From contig NC_092866.1 of the NCBI RefSeq assembly GCF_032062135.1, positions 26,156,821-26,220,820 on the forward strand: a DNA stretch of 64,000 bases, written 5' to 3'. The notes below the pieces were generated by a model that saw only the letters and a list, made by a program, of their open reading frames with translations, had not been told where the DNA came from and did not search any database. Source of the DNA: Pyxicephalus adspersus (lineage: Eukaryota; Chordata; Amphibia; Anura; Pyxicephalidae). Each line of letters starts with the position of its first letter. Position 1 is the stretch's first letter. This document shows, one piece after another, positions 1 through 11,612 of this stretch. A program made the translations under genes and the position numbers.

Positions 1-1199
1 CTACAAGCACCCTATGCCACTTTATAATGTTATGGTTTACATAGGTAGCCAATGTATTTGTTTAGCTTGTATTTCAAAATGATACATCAATATTTTATAA
101 AAGATGGTGTATACCACATCTGAACTGTTGAGGTTTCAAATTATACCCAATTTGCTTTTTTTAGAACACAACTTTATTTGATAAATAACCATTTATTTTA
201 TAAATGCAAATTGATTTCCACAATTTACAACATTTGGAAATTAAAAGAAGAACAGACAAACATATGATTGTTACAAATATTCCTAATGTGTTGATGTCAT
301 TTAGGAAATGAGTATTGCAATTAATTAGTTATGCAACTGATCCAAACAAACAAGGATGATTTCCAAAAAAATCCCATTAGATTCTTTTGTTAAACGTAAA
401 TAGATTATTTTCTTTTTAAAATCAAGAGCCTTGATCAGTTAGATCAGAAAACTTCTGTTAAACTTATTTTGAGACTTCCCTGATTTCTGTTTTTGCCAAA
501 TATTGAAGTATTGTTTTCTTAATAATTGAGAGATCAGAACTGATCTGAGATTAATGGAATGAAAATATTCTGAATTACTGTTATTTTAGTTAGTTACAAA
601 GAGTTAATACAAATTATTTATTTGTGCATCAATTGCAGTGTGTGGTAATTGATTTTTGATCGTTGAATGTTGAGATAAACAAATTTGATCAAATTCAACT
701 AAAGTTGTGTATTTATATTTTATTTTACAAAATGCAGCATATTTGTAGTATAGAATACATAAATACAGGGTTATTATACAAGCTCAGACTGCCAATTTTA
801 TCTGTATCATTTTCTTTGTTAGTTTGTTTCAAAAATTTATCTATATTGTATTAAACATGTTTTCTAAATATTGAATATGTAACTCAAAAATATTCTGTTG
901 TGGTTTTATTTGTTTGTACCTAACTGTACACATATAAATATAAAATATATATATTTTTTTCTCATGTAAAGATGATTGTAAATGAATATTTCTAGCCATA
1001 AAATGGAGCATTAGTACCAAATGTTTACCAATTGACCTTTTGGCTTCTTTGCTGGATACGATTTTTTTCAAAGCTTAACAGTTTGAGCTCAGATTTATAA
1101 AATAAGTGAATTAATATGAACGTCTATTTATGGCAGAAACATTGGCATTGACAAAAGGAGCTACAAAACCCATATTACAATGTGCAAGTGCACTAGGAA
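1..1199. other. AT-rich DNA with no recognised gene
   Basis: Long AT-rich stretch with many stop codons in all frames. The short open frames here show low-complexity hydrophobic or Lys/Asn-rich translations without domain motifs. I see no repeat family I can name in it. Confidence 0.5.
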
Positions 1200-1850
1200 A
1201 ACTACAGGGCACCCACCCCTCTCTCCTGCATTTGCTGGCATCTCTGATTGTATCTGCTTGCTCCTCCGGATTTAATCTGCACTGCCTCTTCCACCAGCCG
1301 TTAGGAGATGGCCTTTGTGGCTATTTAGCTGGCCCAGGCATAGTTTTGAAGCCTGTTCGCCTGTTTCCCTGTTCAGCTTCTGTCCTAACCCCTTGTTGTC
1401 AAGTTTGCTATTTCCCTTCTCTGTTCTTTGGTTCAGTTCTTGTCTCACTGTTAAGTGTCCATAGTGTCTACCTGTGTCTCTTGCTATCCTCTGTATTTCT
1501 GTGCTGCTTGTTTTCCCTTGTCAACCTCCAGTGCCCCATGACCCCTGGTCACCTGTGTCTCTTTGTTGCCTTGTGGTACTTGACCCCTGGCTTTGTATCT
1601 GACCTCACCTCTTTCCTGCCTGCCTTGAATCCAGCCATCATCCACTACTCTCTTGTTTGCTGATGTTGTACTTCACACTGTTCTGCCCACCCTGGTGTAC
1701 ACAACAACAGCAACCTGGTATCGGTCTGCAGCACAACACCCTTACCACTAGAGGCTTTGGAGAAGATTGGGCTGATATTTTAGACTCTGTGCTTTGGCCC
1801 TTCTTAGGGCTCACACTATAGGTGAGCTGTATACAGCGCCTCCATGTGGT
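1200..1850 (-). repeat. Interspersed repeat family A, copy 1 (inverted)
   Basis: This GC-richer block is the reverse complement of the block at about 38555-39230. Shared landmarks include the stretch around 1573-1600 against 38835-38865 and the stretch around 1738-1818 against 38610-38690. A third, shorter copy lies near 54735-54915. The open frame at 1130-1663 is a by-product of the pyrimidine-rich strand and is not a gene. The family is unclassified; an LTR or non-autonomous element is possible. Confidence 0.6.
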
Positions 1851-2464
1851 TGTTTTTTTAAGCGTGACATGCTTAACCCCCCAAGCGGTAATCCCAAGTT
1901 TGGCTCAGAGTGGATTTTCCATGCAAAACGCAGTAATCCCGAGTCACACTCAGGGTCGCTTAAAACATGAAAAAAAACACCCTGTTCTGTTGTCACCTGG
2001 CGTCCTTCTGGTCCCTGGAGCTCCTCCGAACACATCTTCTTTCTTCGATCTTCTCCCGGCCTGTGCCGAGCGATCTCTGGGGTTTCCCAGCGATGTCGGT
2101 GCAGACGGAAGGAGTGGTGGTAAATTAAAAAAAATTTGTATTGGATTCAATACAATTAAACTGTATTGAGTCCAATACAAAGAAATCTTTATATAATATA
2201 TATATAACTTATCAATGATAAGTACAGCCCTGTGACCGTGGGAACTGAACTCAGATGAGAGTGATTGGCTGAGGAAAGGTAAACCCTGATTGCCAGCTCA
2301 AGCCTCATCAGGATTTTCCTTTCCTCAGACAACCACAGAGCACTAGAGGTGAATGAATGGGGAGACTTGCCCTCATTTAACCTCTAGTGCCTGGGGATCC
2401 CACACTGACAGGAGGACTCCCACGGCTACATAGGTTAGGTACACAAATCACACACATTCAATAA
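1850..2464. repeat. Composite repeat block with nested hairpins
   Basis: Contains an imperfect hairpin at 2139-2181 built on TTGTATTGG and its complement, a second at 2341-2390 (CACTAGAGGT against ACCTCTAGTG), and outer arms that pair CCGTGGGA near 2230 with TCCCACGG near 2425. The base composition is higher in GC than the surroundings. Nested inverted repeats suggest MITE-like material. No protein signal. Confidence 0.4.
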
Positions 2465-2499
2465 ATTACTTTAACATTAAAGCCTCTTTTTTTATTTTT

Positions 2500-2636
2500 T
2501 TTTTACACATTTTTTCAAACAAAAATTCGTGAAGTCGAATCCTGTGTTTTTCAGGTCAGGTCTATCCGAATTCGAACAGCCATATTTGGGTCGATTTTAA
2601 GGACAACCCGAATTTAAATACCAACACTACTTGCTA
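2500..2636 (-). mobile_element. Fragment of hAT-like MITE (same family as 3405-3771)
   Basis: The right side ends with CCAACACTA. Its reverse complement matches the start of the complete element at 3405 through TAGTGTTG, TTCGGGTTGTCC and the following ATATGGCTG block. Only one terminus can be seen, so this is a fragment in the opposite orientation. Confidence 0.55.
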
Positions 2637-2964
2637 TCATGCCTTTGAGGCAATAACTACAATCAAACACTTTCTGTAGCTTTAAAATATGCTTTTTCTT
2701 TAAATACCACAAACAAAAACACAAAAGGGGTTTTTAGATACCTATAAATACTCAAATTCTATTTTTTACTCTGCAGATTCCAATGGAGTAAGATCACTGT
2801 GTTATGTCATGCTAAAATCCAATGAGAGATTGTTAATGGACACATGGAGTTTGACTCCTCTTGCCTGGCAATCCTTTACCACTGAAGTTATTTCCCTGTA
2901 TCAATGTGTTGTTGATATTTACATTAAGTTGGCTAACTATACTGTACCACCATTGATGTTTCTC

Positions 2965-2988
2965 CTGAAGAAGCTATATTAGTGAAAC
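2965..2988 (+). ncRNA. Degenerate hammerhead-like core
   Basis: CTGAAGA (2965-2971) fits the CUGANGA box and GAAAC (2984-2988) follows 12 nt later, as in hammerhead ribozymes carried by Penelope-like elements and retrozymes. The intervening stem II pairs poorly and the downstream stem III is not convincing. A decayed motif is the most that can be claimed. Confidence 0.2.
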
Positions 2989-3329
2989 AAGTTGAGGAAC
3001 ACATACAAATTTTGTACAGTTGGTTAAAGGATTGTTTGACATAACATGACTTATATATTGTTTCAATTTTGTCCTAATAAAGTGATTGATTTTACTTTAC
3101 TATCGTACCCTAAACATCCTTTTGATTTTTATATAGTGTTGTTGCATAATTAAGGGATGTGGTACTAGACATATACCCAGTATATGTGTGGTTGTAACCA
3201 ATTCTATTTTTATTCATGTAAAAATGTACAATCTATTCAAAATAAATGTGTAAAAACAAGACACGTTATGCAACCACTTGATTATTTTCCAACAGTAATT
3301 GGACATGAAAATGTATTTCTCCATTCTTT

Positions 3330-3960
3330 AACATTGATAGAAAAATCTAAAATGGTGAATTCAATACAAAATCCCAGTGGAGGTACATGGTTTTATATCT
3401 TAATTAGTGTTGATGTTCGAATTCGGGTTGTCCCTATATTCGACCCGAATATGGCTGTTATTATTGGAAGTGTGTACCTAGCTTTAGCCTAAAATTGATT
3501 TGACAGGTGCACTTTAATCTTCATGTGAAGCACAGGGGTATGGAATAGTGTTATGTATCTTTTTATAATGTATCTTTTTATGTATCCTTTTATAATGTAT
3601 CTTTACATCTGTTTGGAGGCTGTAGAAGCTCTACACAGTGCTGAAACAAACACGAATTTTTCTCCCATTGACTTTAATGGGATTTGAATTCGAATTCGAC
3701 CACCCAAATTTTTTTGCTATATTCGGCCAAATAGTTGTCGAATCGAATAGTGAGCTATTCGACCAACACTAATCTTAATCACCATGGTGTATTATAAGAC
3801 AATTTAATACATGAATTCTAAGAGGGGTCTTTTGCTTTCTGTTTCCTGTTCACCAATGAACGTTGAGCATAGACACTTTGTACCTAAAAGCATACATCAT
3901 ATATACTGAACATTTCTCATAAATATTATACAAATATTCTTAAACCACACAGATACCATC
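3330..3960 (+). repeat. Interspersed repeat family B, copy 1, split by a MITE
   Basis: Arms at about 3330-3404 and 3772-3960 match, in inverted orientation, the uninterrupted stretch at about 7600-7800. Landmarks are the phrase around 3365-3385 against 7780-7800, and the stretch with CACTTTGTACCTAAAA at 3877 against 7635-7650. The insertion of 3405-3771 explains the gap. Family identity unknown. Confidence 0.6.
3405..3771 (+). mobile_element. hAT-like MITE with 8-bp target duplication
   Basis: The 367-bp element begins TAGTGTTG and ends CAACACTA, an 8-bp perfect terminal inverted repeat followed by diverged subterminal Cys-free sequence rich in TTCGAA motifs. It is flanked by ATCTTAAT at 3397-3404 and again at 3772-3779. 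An 8-bp duplication is the hallmark of the hAT superfamily. It carries no coding capacity. The uninterrupted sequence is preserved in the related repeat at 7600-7800, which gives an empty-site comparison within the window. Confidence 0.75.
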
Positions 3961-5021
3961 ATAAATATTTTAGAATTTCATATAGGAGCTTAACATTAGA
4001 AACTTGCTTTGGAGTAAATTTGGGATTGATTTGTGTTAAAAAAAGGTATTGCACAAAAGATTTTCCTTCATATAAGGAGAGATTTGTAGAGGGAGGTGAT
4101 TTATTTATGATAGGATGTATAAATGTATTTGTAGTGTAATGAACATCTATTTGTATTGTAATGAACATATTGTTATAGATTGAATTGATTTGTTTTTGCA
4201 TTGACTATGATCATTGATTTGTATCATGCTCAATCTGTGATTCTATCAATGCATCTGTATAACATAAGTAAAATTGAGGATAAGGCATTTACAGAAGATA
4301 TTTTTTCCCATCAGTTGGTTATAAGATTAAATTGTGTAGATGAAACGTGATGTAGATGAAGGTGTAAAAAAGGTAATATGACAAATAGACCAAAATAAGT
4401 AGCTAGTTAGCCTATTCCACTTCCTTGACCAGCTGAATAGTCCATTTCTGGACCTCTAAGGAGAGAAGGGAGTGATTGACACTTGCAGATCTTCCAGGTC
4501 AGAAATTATGCACAAAGCCAGCTTTACATGGGATGTGTAGCCGGGGGTGTCCTTCTGGCCATATCTGGAGACAGGGTTGGGTAGTTTGTGTTTCAAGATT
4601 AACCGCAAGCAGTAGGAAGTCAAGGCGTCCCACGTGTTTTCTGGTGCAGAATGCACGGAAAAGGTTTTCAAGGTACGCCCTGATACATTTATTCAGGAAA
4701 TCATACCAAGAGGAGTTTGGGAGAATTAGGTCATGAAAGGAGGAAATAATGAGGAAACGGGGTGATTATTCTTATTAGGATGGGTATGTTCTAAAAAAGA
4801 ATGGTATGTTGGGGTGAGATACAAAATTATCTGGATAAATTATGGTGACCGCTGATGTGAATTGGTATTTTGTGGAATGTAGATGGCTAAAGCTTTATAT
4901 TGAACACAGAGATATTTATTTACTAAAAGTTATTAATTAGTGGAATACACATTGAAAACCAGAACACAGAAACATTTTACACAAGACAATCAAAGGAAAG
5001 TGATTTATTTGTTTAACTATT
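3961..5021. other. Non-coding DNA, nothing recognised
   Basis: AT-rich sequence with short spurious open frames on both strands. No repeat, RNA or protein motif that I can name. Confidence 0.45.
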
Positions 5022-7485
5022 TATTACATAGTTACATAGTAGGTTAAGTTGAAAAAAGACATAAGTCCATCAAGTTCAACCACTAGGGAAATAAACATAT
5101 CCCATATATAAAACCTTAGAAGATATAGTTGATCCAGAGGAAGGCAAAGAAAACCCTGGTATAATTTGCTTCAACAGGAAAAAAATTCCTTCCTGATTCC
5201 ATGAGGCAATCGGATTTTCCCGTAATCGGCAGTCACTGGTATTTTTACTTTAAAGCACTAATACCTAGTTATATTCTGTGCTTCTAGAAAAGTATCCAGC
5301 TTTTTCCTAATGCAATCTATGGTAGTTGCTAAAACTACTTCCTGAGGGAGACGATTCCACATTTTCACAGACCTTACAGTGAAGAATCCTTTCCTTATCT
5401 GGAGCTTATACTTCTTTTACTCCAGATGCAAAGAGTGCCCTCTTGTTCTTTGTAATGATCTCAAAGTGAATAATGGGGAAGAGAGTTCTCTTTGGACCGT
5501 TTATATATTTATACAGGGTGATCATATCCCCCTTAAACGTCTCTTCTCAAGGGACAATAGATTCAGTTCAGCTAATCTCTCCTCATAGCTGAGCTCCTCC
5601 ATTCCTTATTATTAATTTAGTTGCCCTTCTCTGCACTCTCTCCAATTCAACAATTTCCTTTTTGTGAACTGGTGCCCAAAACTGGACTGCATATTCCAGA
5701 TGTGGTCTGACCAATGCTTTGTACAGGGGCAGGATTATGTCTCCATCTCTGCAGTCTATTCCTCTTTTAATACAAGAAAGTACTTTGCTAGCTTTAGATA
5801 TTGCAGCTTGGAATTGCATGCTGTTATTAAGTCTATGATCCATCAGAACCCCCAGATCCTTTTCCGCTTCTGACTCCCCCAAATGTATTCCCCCTAGACA
5901 GTATGAAGCATGCATTTTATTAGCTCCCAAGTGCATAACTTTACATTTATCTATATTAAATGTCATTTGCAACTTGGCTGCCCAATCAAACAGTAAGTAC
6001 ATCCAGGTCTGCTTGTAGATTATAGACATCCTGTATGGACTAAATTTCATTACATAGTTTGGTGTCATCTGCAAACACAGAAATGGTACTTTTAATCCCA
6101 AACTCTATATCATTTATAAAGATGTTAAACAGTAAAGGTCCCAACACTGAACCCTGGGGTACACCACTAAAAACCTTAGACCATTCAGAGTATGAATCAT
6201 TAATTACAACTCTCTGGATGCGACCTTTAAGCCAGTTCTCTATCCATTTACAGAGTGATTTTTCTAAACCTATTGACCTTAACTTGCATATTAACCGTCT
6301 GTGGGGTACAGTGTCAAATGCTTTAGCAAAGGCCAAGTACACTATATAAACTGCTATTCCACTGCCTACCTGTTTACTTACCTCCTCATAAAAAGAGAGT
6401 AAATTTCTCTCACAACTTCTGTCTTTCTTGAAGCCATGCTGACTATGACTTATATTATTATTTTCTATCAGATAATCTTCTATGTATTTCTTTATCAATC
6501 TCTCTAAGACCTTTCCAACTATGGACGTTAAACTAATGTGTCTGTAGTTACGCCAATCCATCGGTATCTTGGCAGTGACTAAAGTGTCTTTAAAAATGAG
6601 AAATAATGGCTTTGAAATAACAGAGATCAGCTCTTTGAGGACACATGGATGTAATCCATCAGGTCCTGGTGCTTTGTCAATCTTAATTTTTCCCAGTTGT
6701 TTCTCTTTCATATCAATTCTGAGCCATTGTGACTCATTTAAGGAAGTGACATTGCTATTATGAATTTGGACTTGAGCTCTGCCATTTTCCTTTGTGTACA
6801 CAGAGCTAAAAAAAAAAATGTTTGGTAAATCTGCCTTGTCTTTATCCCCAGTTACCAACTCAGCAACATCCTTTAAGGGGCCTACATGCTGGGATCTGAT
6901 CTTTTTGCTATTAATATATTTGAAAAATTTTGGGGGGTTCGCCTTACTTTCCTTTGCAATCTGTCTTTGGTTTTGAAGTTGTGCACACTTTATTTCCTTT
7001 TTACATCTTTTGTTATATTCTTTATAGGTTTCAAATAATGAAGGTGATGAGCCACATTTTTAATTTTAGCCTCTTAAACTTATTACTGTTTGGAATATAT
7101 TTTTCAGTTTGCTTTTGTTGAGCAGACTTGAAACATTCCCATTTCTGTTCTGTGTTCTTTGAGGACAATATTGTATCCCAGTCCAATCACAGAGAGCCGC
7201 CGTTAATGGAAATTTTGCTCTTTTAAAATTAAATGTTTTTATCTTTCCTGCTTTTGATTCCTGTTTACAGCTTGCATTAAATAAAATCATATTATCGTCA
7301 CTGCTACCCAGATTCTCTTTTATTTGCACATTTGTTATAAGCGCTGTATTGTATGTAGAGTATCATTTCTATTTGGGGCTTCTATAAAGTATACCAGAAA
7401 AGTTATCTTGTAATAAATTCACAAATTTCCTCCCTTTTGTTGAAATCTCTCATGATTAAAACACTTCCACTTTTTGCTGCTTTTA
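5022..7485 (-). mobile_element. CR1/Rex1-like non-LTR retrotransposon, 5'-truncated
   Basis: The 3' end, on the left, carries the short repeated TACATAGT motif at 5024-5040 that ends many CR1-group elements. Reading leftward from 7485 on the minus strand come the C-terminal end of the endonuclease, the linker, the reverse transcriptase and the C-terminal domain, in the same order as the + strand copy at 20510-23116. The nucleotide match to that copy starts near 7480 (GTTTTAATCATG context). The region upstream of this in the element is absent, as expected of incomplete reverse transcription. Several frameshifts and stops make it inactive. Confidence 0.8.
5583..6858 (-). pseudogene. CR1-like reverse transcriptase and C-terminal region
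   Basis: The upstream frame (6858 down to 6040) shows PGPDGLHP, NYRHISLTSIVGKVLE, SQHGFKKDRSC, AFDTVPHRR, GVPQGSVLGPLLFN and the catalytic FADDTKL, the ordered RT blocks of the Jockey superfamily. A frameshift near 6045-6100 moves the remainder into the frame ending at 5583, which has the typical EKDLGVLMD, ILPLYKALVRPHLEYAVQFW and RVQRRATKLI motifs. The usual NWRPISL reads NYRHISL and the LDF of the AKAFDTVP block is changed, both signs of decay. In an active element this protein would nick DNA and copy its own RNA into the genome. Confidence 0.85.
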
Positions 7486-8030
7486 TTGGAATAGGTAATC
7501 ACAACCTAAGTATTGAAGTTTATGTAACAAATAAATGAATTTACATGGGAGGAAGATTGAAGAAAACATTTATTGACCTCAAGTGGTTCGAGACTATTTT
7601 TGTTATTTATGAGATTTGTTTACTATTTATGATATGTTTTAGGTACAAAGTGTCCGTACTCGCCATTCATTGGTGAACAGGAAACATAAAGCAAAAAACT
7701 CCCCTTGGAACTCAAGTATCAATTAGGTGTCCTATAATACACTATAGTGATTAATATATAAAAGCATATATCTCCACTGGGATTTTGTATATGAATTCAG
7801 TTTTTAGTACCCATAAACTATGGGATTACTATAAAAAGTTTTTGAAGAGTGTTGTTGTTTATTTGTTTGTTTTTTTATTACTAATAATATCTTTTTTAAA
7901 CTATGTGGAGTGCTTTTTATAATTTATGTAGTACATAATAAATGGATATTTCAAGGGGATTTGCCAACTTAAGATATTTCGGGCAAATTCCGGACTCATC
8001 ATACCTCCCACCAGTATATATCTCCCCTCC
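7486..8030 (-). repeat. Interspersed repeat family B, copy 2, plus flanking DNA
   Basis: About 7600-7800 is the reverse complement of the split copy at 3330-3960 and shows the junction without the MITE. The remaining sequence to 8030 is AT-rich and unrecognised. Confidence 0.55.
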
Positions 8031-8034
8031 TATT

Positions 8035-8216
8035 GTGTGTTAGTTCCCCCACCTCCTAAATTGTAAGCTCTTCAGGGCAGGGTCCTCTCCTCCTGTGTCA
8101 CTGTCTGTATTCGTCTGTCATTTGCAACCCCTATTTAATGTACAGTGCTGCATAATATGTTGGTGCTATATAAATCCTGTTTATTAGTATTAATATTATT
8201 AATAATAATAATTTAC
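8035..8216 (+). repeat. SINE-like unit with ATT-rich tail
   Basis: Begins around CTCCTAAATTGTAAGCTC, contains the phrase ACAGTGCTGCATAATATG, and ends in an ATT/AAT microsatellite tail at 8185-8212. The 3' part is shared in inverted orientation with 44925-45040, and a related unit sits at 46750-46870. No clear A and B boxes were identified, so the SINE label is tentative. Confidence 0.5.
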
Positions 8217-8439
8217 CAATAATACACCTATGTATAGTGATCAAACGTGTTTTGATGAGATTGTCTTCCTTATGATGATACATGCTGGTTGAGGATATTA
8301 CATATTGCACACATATAGCTGTGTCAGTAGAATGTCAGTGTGTCTCAAAGAAAAAAAAAAATGGAACAACGCTTAAAATCCTTATGATAGGTTTTATGTC
8401 TATACACGCAAGTGCATTGGTAACACAATTCAAGTTTTG

Positions 8440-9240
8440 CTTTCCTTTAAAGTGCTGAACTAGTTTTTAGTTGTATAATCACTGTTTCTGAGAACTGCTG
8501 CACATCTGAGTTGCACAGAGTGGACCAAATTCTGGGACCTGTAAACAGGTATTCCAGAGTTGGCTACTCCATAACATCAATTCTGTTGCCCTGGAATTCA
8601 GACATTTACTGCTGTGTTTGGGGTCGTTGTCTTGTTGAAACACCCATTGCAAAGGCATTTCCTCTTTGGCAAAAGGTAAAGTGACCTCTTCAAGTATTTT
8701 GATGTATTTAACTGATCCATGATCCTTGGTATGTAATAAATAAGCCCAATACCATAGTATAAGAAACATTCCCATATCACGATGCTTGTGCCACCATGCT
8801 TCACCATCTTTGCAGTGTACTGTGGCTTGAATTCCGTGTTTGGGGGTCATCTGCAACTCCTAGACCCAAAAGGAACAATTTTGCTTTCATCAATCTACGA
8901 AATGTTGTGTCATTTCTCTTTAGGTCAATCATTGTATTGCTTGGAACTTTTTTTTTTCAACATTTGGACTGCGCAGGGACTTCTTGCTGATAGCTTAGCT
9001 ATACACAGCCATCTTCTAATAGTAACAGTACTCACAGGTAACTTTAGACTTTTTTTGATCTTCATGGGGCTAATCATTGGCTGAGTCTTTGCCATTTTGG
9101 CAGTTCTATCCATTCGAATAGTAGATTTCCATTTTCTTCAACGTCTTTCAGGATTTGGTTGCCATTTTAAAGCATTTTAGGTAATTTCAGCTGTGCAACC
9201 TATCATTTTCTGCACTCCTTTATATGTCTCCCCTCTCCAA
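8440..9240 (-). mobile_element. Tc1-family DNA transposon relic
   Basis: Minus-strand reading frames 9113-8925 and 8856-8479 give pieces of a Tc1 transposase. The N-terminal part has the helix-turn-helix region with KLPVSTVTIRRWL. The catalytic part has VKHGGTSIVIWECF, YIKILEEV and WVFQQDNDPKHSSK, in which QQDNDPKH holds the second catalytic Asp. The PIENLW motif holding the third residue of the DD34E triad is lost by frameshift. Terminal repeats are not clear. In a live element the enzyme would cut at the inverted repeats and insert at TA. Confidence 0.8.
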
Positions 9241-9656
9241 TCAGTTTTTTTCCTCTGAACAATGTCTGGAACGACCCAAATGCACTTTAAACAGCAAGTA
9301 CAAGGTTTAATGCTACCTTCCTTTTCATAAGGCCTAAATAGATTTTTTTGCAGAATGAATTACCTCACTAATTGAACTGCACAGTGCTATTTTTAAGCAG
9401 CCTAATATTCCATTTTCTTTGCTTTCTGTAAAGGAATAGAACAAGTGTGATTTTTTTTTTTTTTTTTAAATAAAATCTGTAGTGTTCCCACTGCATATGC
9501 ATGTATGGAAATTAAAGTTATAAGGGGTTTAGGCTTTATTCACTTTAACCTCCTGGGCGTTTCACTGATGTCTGGATTTCTGTACCAAAAGCGGTACACT
9601 GTTTTTCATAAAAAAAAAACCGGGGATTCTAATTCTTTCCAAACTTCCGTACTTCC
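9241..9656. repeat. Poly-T tract and interspersed repeat family D, copy 1
   Basis: A T-tract lies at about 9451-9468. From 9545 to 9650 the sequence matches the reverse complement of about 31600-31697, including CTTTAACCTCC and AAAAGCGGTAC. Family D is probably a non-autonomous element; its ends were not resolved. The rest has no recognisable content. Confidence 0.4.
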
Positions 9657-10195
9657 ATGCAAAAAGTGTTAAATTTATTTTTGCAGCAGACCAAGCTCAT
9701 TTCTCTTGCTAATATCCATCCAGCAAATGCACTGGGGAGGTACAGACTTTTCTTTTGGTCTCTTGTGGCTGAACCTTACAGTGGAGTCACAGTTCTTTTT
9801 AAAACCGATAAAGTGACTTGTCAGCAGATTATTAAAGTAGAAATGGAGAGATGTAAAGTCATAGAAGTCTTGGTGGAGGGGCAGGACCTGCACCTTATAA
9901 ACATCTATAGGCTTCAGATGAAATGGGACAGGAAATGCCTCTTCAACAAGGTTAAGTTCTTTCTTTTTACTTTGCAGCTGATTGTCTTTGGAAGTGATTG
10001 TAATGCTGTTATTAGGCCTAAAGGCCTAAAGTACAAAAACAATGTGATAAATATGTAAACTATCAGAGATTGTGCAGGAGGCCTGACCAACTTGTCTCGA
10101 GGAAACGTAAACCAGAGGAGATTGCTGAGGTATGTCTTTTTGGGGTTTATGGGAAAAAACACCCACCTGACCCTTATCAGAATTGCCAACAAGGT
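9657..10195 (+). pseudogene. Tx1-clade LINE endonuclease domain fragment
   Basis: The open frame 9657-10058 and its continuation resemble the apurinic-type endonuclease of Tx1-like LINEs. Visible blocks are FWSLVAEPYSGVTVLF, VEGQDLHLINIY and LIVFGSDCNAV, the last corresponding to the catalytic GDFN region with changed residues. Downstream the translation keeps family flavour (GLTNL) before stops. The RT part of a Tx1-like element follows only at 12280, after unrelated repeats, so the two may be one element split by later insertions or two separate fragments. Not functional. Confidence 0.6.
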
Positions 10196-10214
10196 TCAGC
10201 AGTTACAGCGGAGC

Positions 10215-10500
10215 TAAAATAAAAATAAAAAAATGACACTTACCTTTAATACTGCAGATGCCTCAATGGCGCCGGAACTCCTCTTTGTCCCAGCGCAACC
10301 ATCTTCTGTCTTCTTTTCTGTCCTCTTCTTCTGTCTTCTTTCTACGTCACCCAATCCCGCACTGCCCAGGTATTGTAGCCACTGTGAAGGCATGAAAAAG
10401 AGCACAAAGATTGATCTCAGTGCAAGCCTGAGATCAGGGCATGCGCAGAAAGACACAGCCCAAGCCTCCCGAGATGCATGACAAGGAGGACCCTAATAAC
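10215..10500 (+). repeat. Interspersed repeat family E, copy 1
   Basis: Starts in an A-rich run followed by ACACTTACCTTTAATACTGCAG and continues GC-rich with CTTCTGTCTTC runs and a CATGCGCAGA phrase. It aligns with 11810-12030 (ACACTTACCTATAATCCTTCAG, GATGGCACTGGTCC, CACCATCTTC, GCACAGGTATT). Dispersed repeat of unknown class. Confidence 0.55.
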
Positions 10501-11184
10501 TATGTCATCTGTTTATACCATGTGGTCCCACACGTGTAGATCCAATGCTGACGCTGCAACTCAGCCTATTTTAGGCAGGTTGCAAACACTCTGGATTAGG
10601 ATGACAGCTCAGCCAGCGTTCTACTATTCCTGGAGATGATTGGTTACTCCCTTCTTCAAATACAAAGAAGCATACTATATCTTAAGGTATAGCTTCCACT
10701 CCTAACATTTATTTTTAACAGAACAAAGCTAATTCCCCTTTTTACATTTCTGCCAAAGGACAGGTGGACACTACTTCCCCTCATGGTACAACTTTAATAA
10801 CCTCCTTAATGATACAAGGCATACCCTTTTTTAGTTTCTTGGGTAAGAATATTTTTCAGTTTAATTACAGTTACCTAACATATTTTAGAATCAGGTATAA
10901 TCCTAATATTATGATTAATACCATATTATGATTTTATAATTGATCAATGTTGGAAAAATTCTTGCATAAGAAAGTGCTGGCATATGTGTATTTTTAGATA
11001 CCCTATTCGCTACGTTTTTCTTGATTATTTCCTTTGCCCTTCGCATTTTTAACATTACTCAGAACAACCATAGTTTGATCCTGTTATTACCCCTACAACA
11101 TTCCTTTTTCCGCTATATTTGTCCTCATCATAATAAACACAGGATAATATTTACTCGTTACCCTCCCTGTCAGGTCAAACATTA
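10501..11184. other. Non-coding DNA, nothing recognised
   Basis: No convincing open frame, repeat or RNA motif. The composition is unremarkable and AT-rich. Confidence 0.4.
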
Positions 11185-11389
11185 GGGCCCTGATTTATTA
11201 AAACTCTCCAAGGCTGGAGCGGATACACTTTTATTAGTGAAGCTGAGTGATCCAGCAAATCAGGTCCAGGATTAAAAGCATTTTCTAACAAATAGCAAAT
11301 GACTAAGAAGAAAGAAATCTATCCCTGGTTTGCTGGATCACCCAGCTTCACTCCTCTCCAGCCTTGGAGAGCTTTAATAAATCAGATTC
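11185..11389. mobile_element. Palindromic MITE, copy 1
   Basis: Nearly the whole element is one inverted repeat. The left arm has CTGATTTATTAAAACTCTCC, AAGGCTGGAG and CTGAGTGATCCAGCAAA. The right arm has the complements TTTGCTGGATCACCCAG, CTCCAGCCTTGGAGAG and CTTTAATAAATCAG. Related copies lie at 17174-17394 and, truncated, at 39231-39405. It has no coding capacity and would depend on an unknown transposase. Confidence 0.75.
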
Positions 11390-11572
11390 CATGTGTTTTT
11401 AGTAACATGATATTAATGTTTACATTCACACTACCACTATTTAAATAAAAATTCCCACCCATAACACATTACACTTACATTTGATAATGTTACTTTCATA
11501 TGAACTTTTTCTGTATTTTTGCTCAATGTACCAACAGTGCTTAGATATTAATGCCAGATATACATCCTAAGC

Positions 11573-11612
11573 CCCCCCGAGAAAGCGAGCTAGGCGAAAC
11601 GCGTTGGGGTCA
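11573..11612 (+). ncRNA. Hammerhead ribozyme-like motif
   Basis: The run CCGAGAAAGCGAG at 11577-11589 resembles a CUGANGA box with substitutions. GAAAC follows at 11596-11600, then a self-complementary ACGCGT, as in the very short stem III of Penelope-associated hammerheads. CCCC at 11574-11577 can pair with GGGG at 11606-11609 to form stem I. Two core bases deviate from consensus, so cleavage activity is doubtful. The flanking 11400-11570 and 11613-11800 hold nothing else I recognise. Confidence 0.35.

Noticed and set aside
1130..1663. 177-codon hydrophobic, Cys/Leu-rich open frame
   Set aside because: It lies in repeat family A and arises from a pyrimidine-rich strand; the inverted copy at 38555-39230 does not keep the frame.
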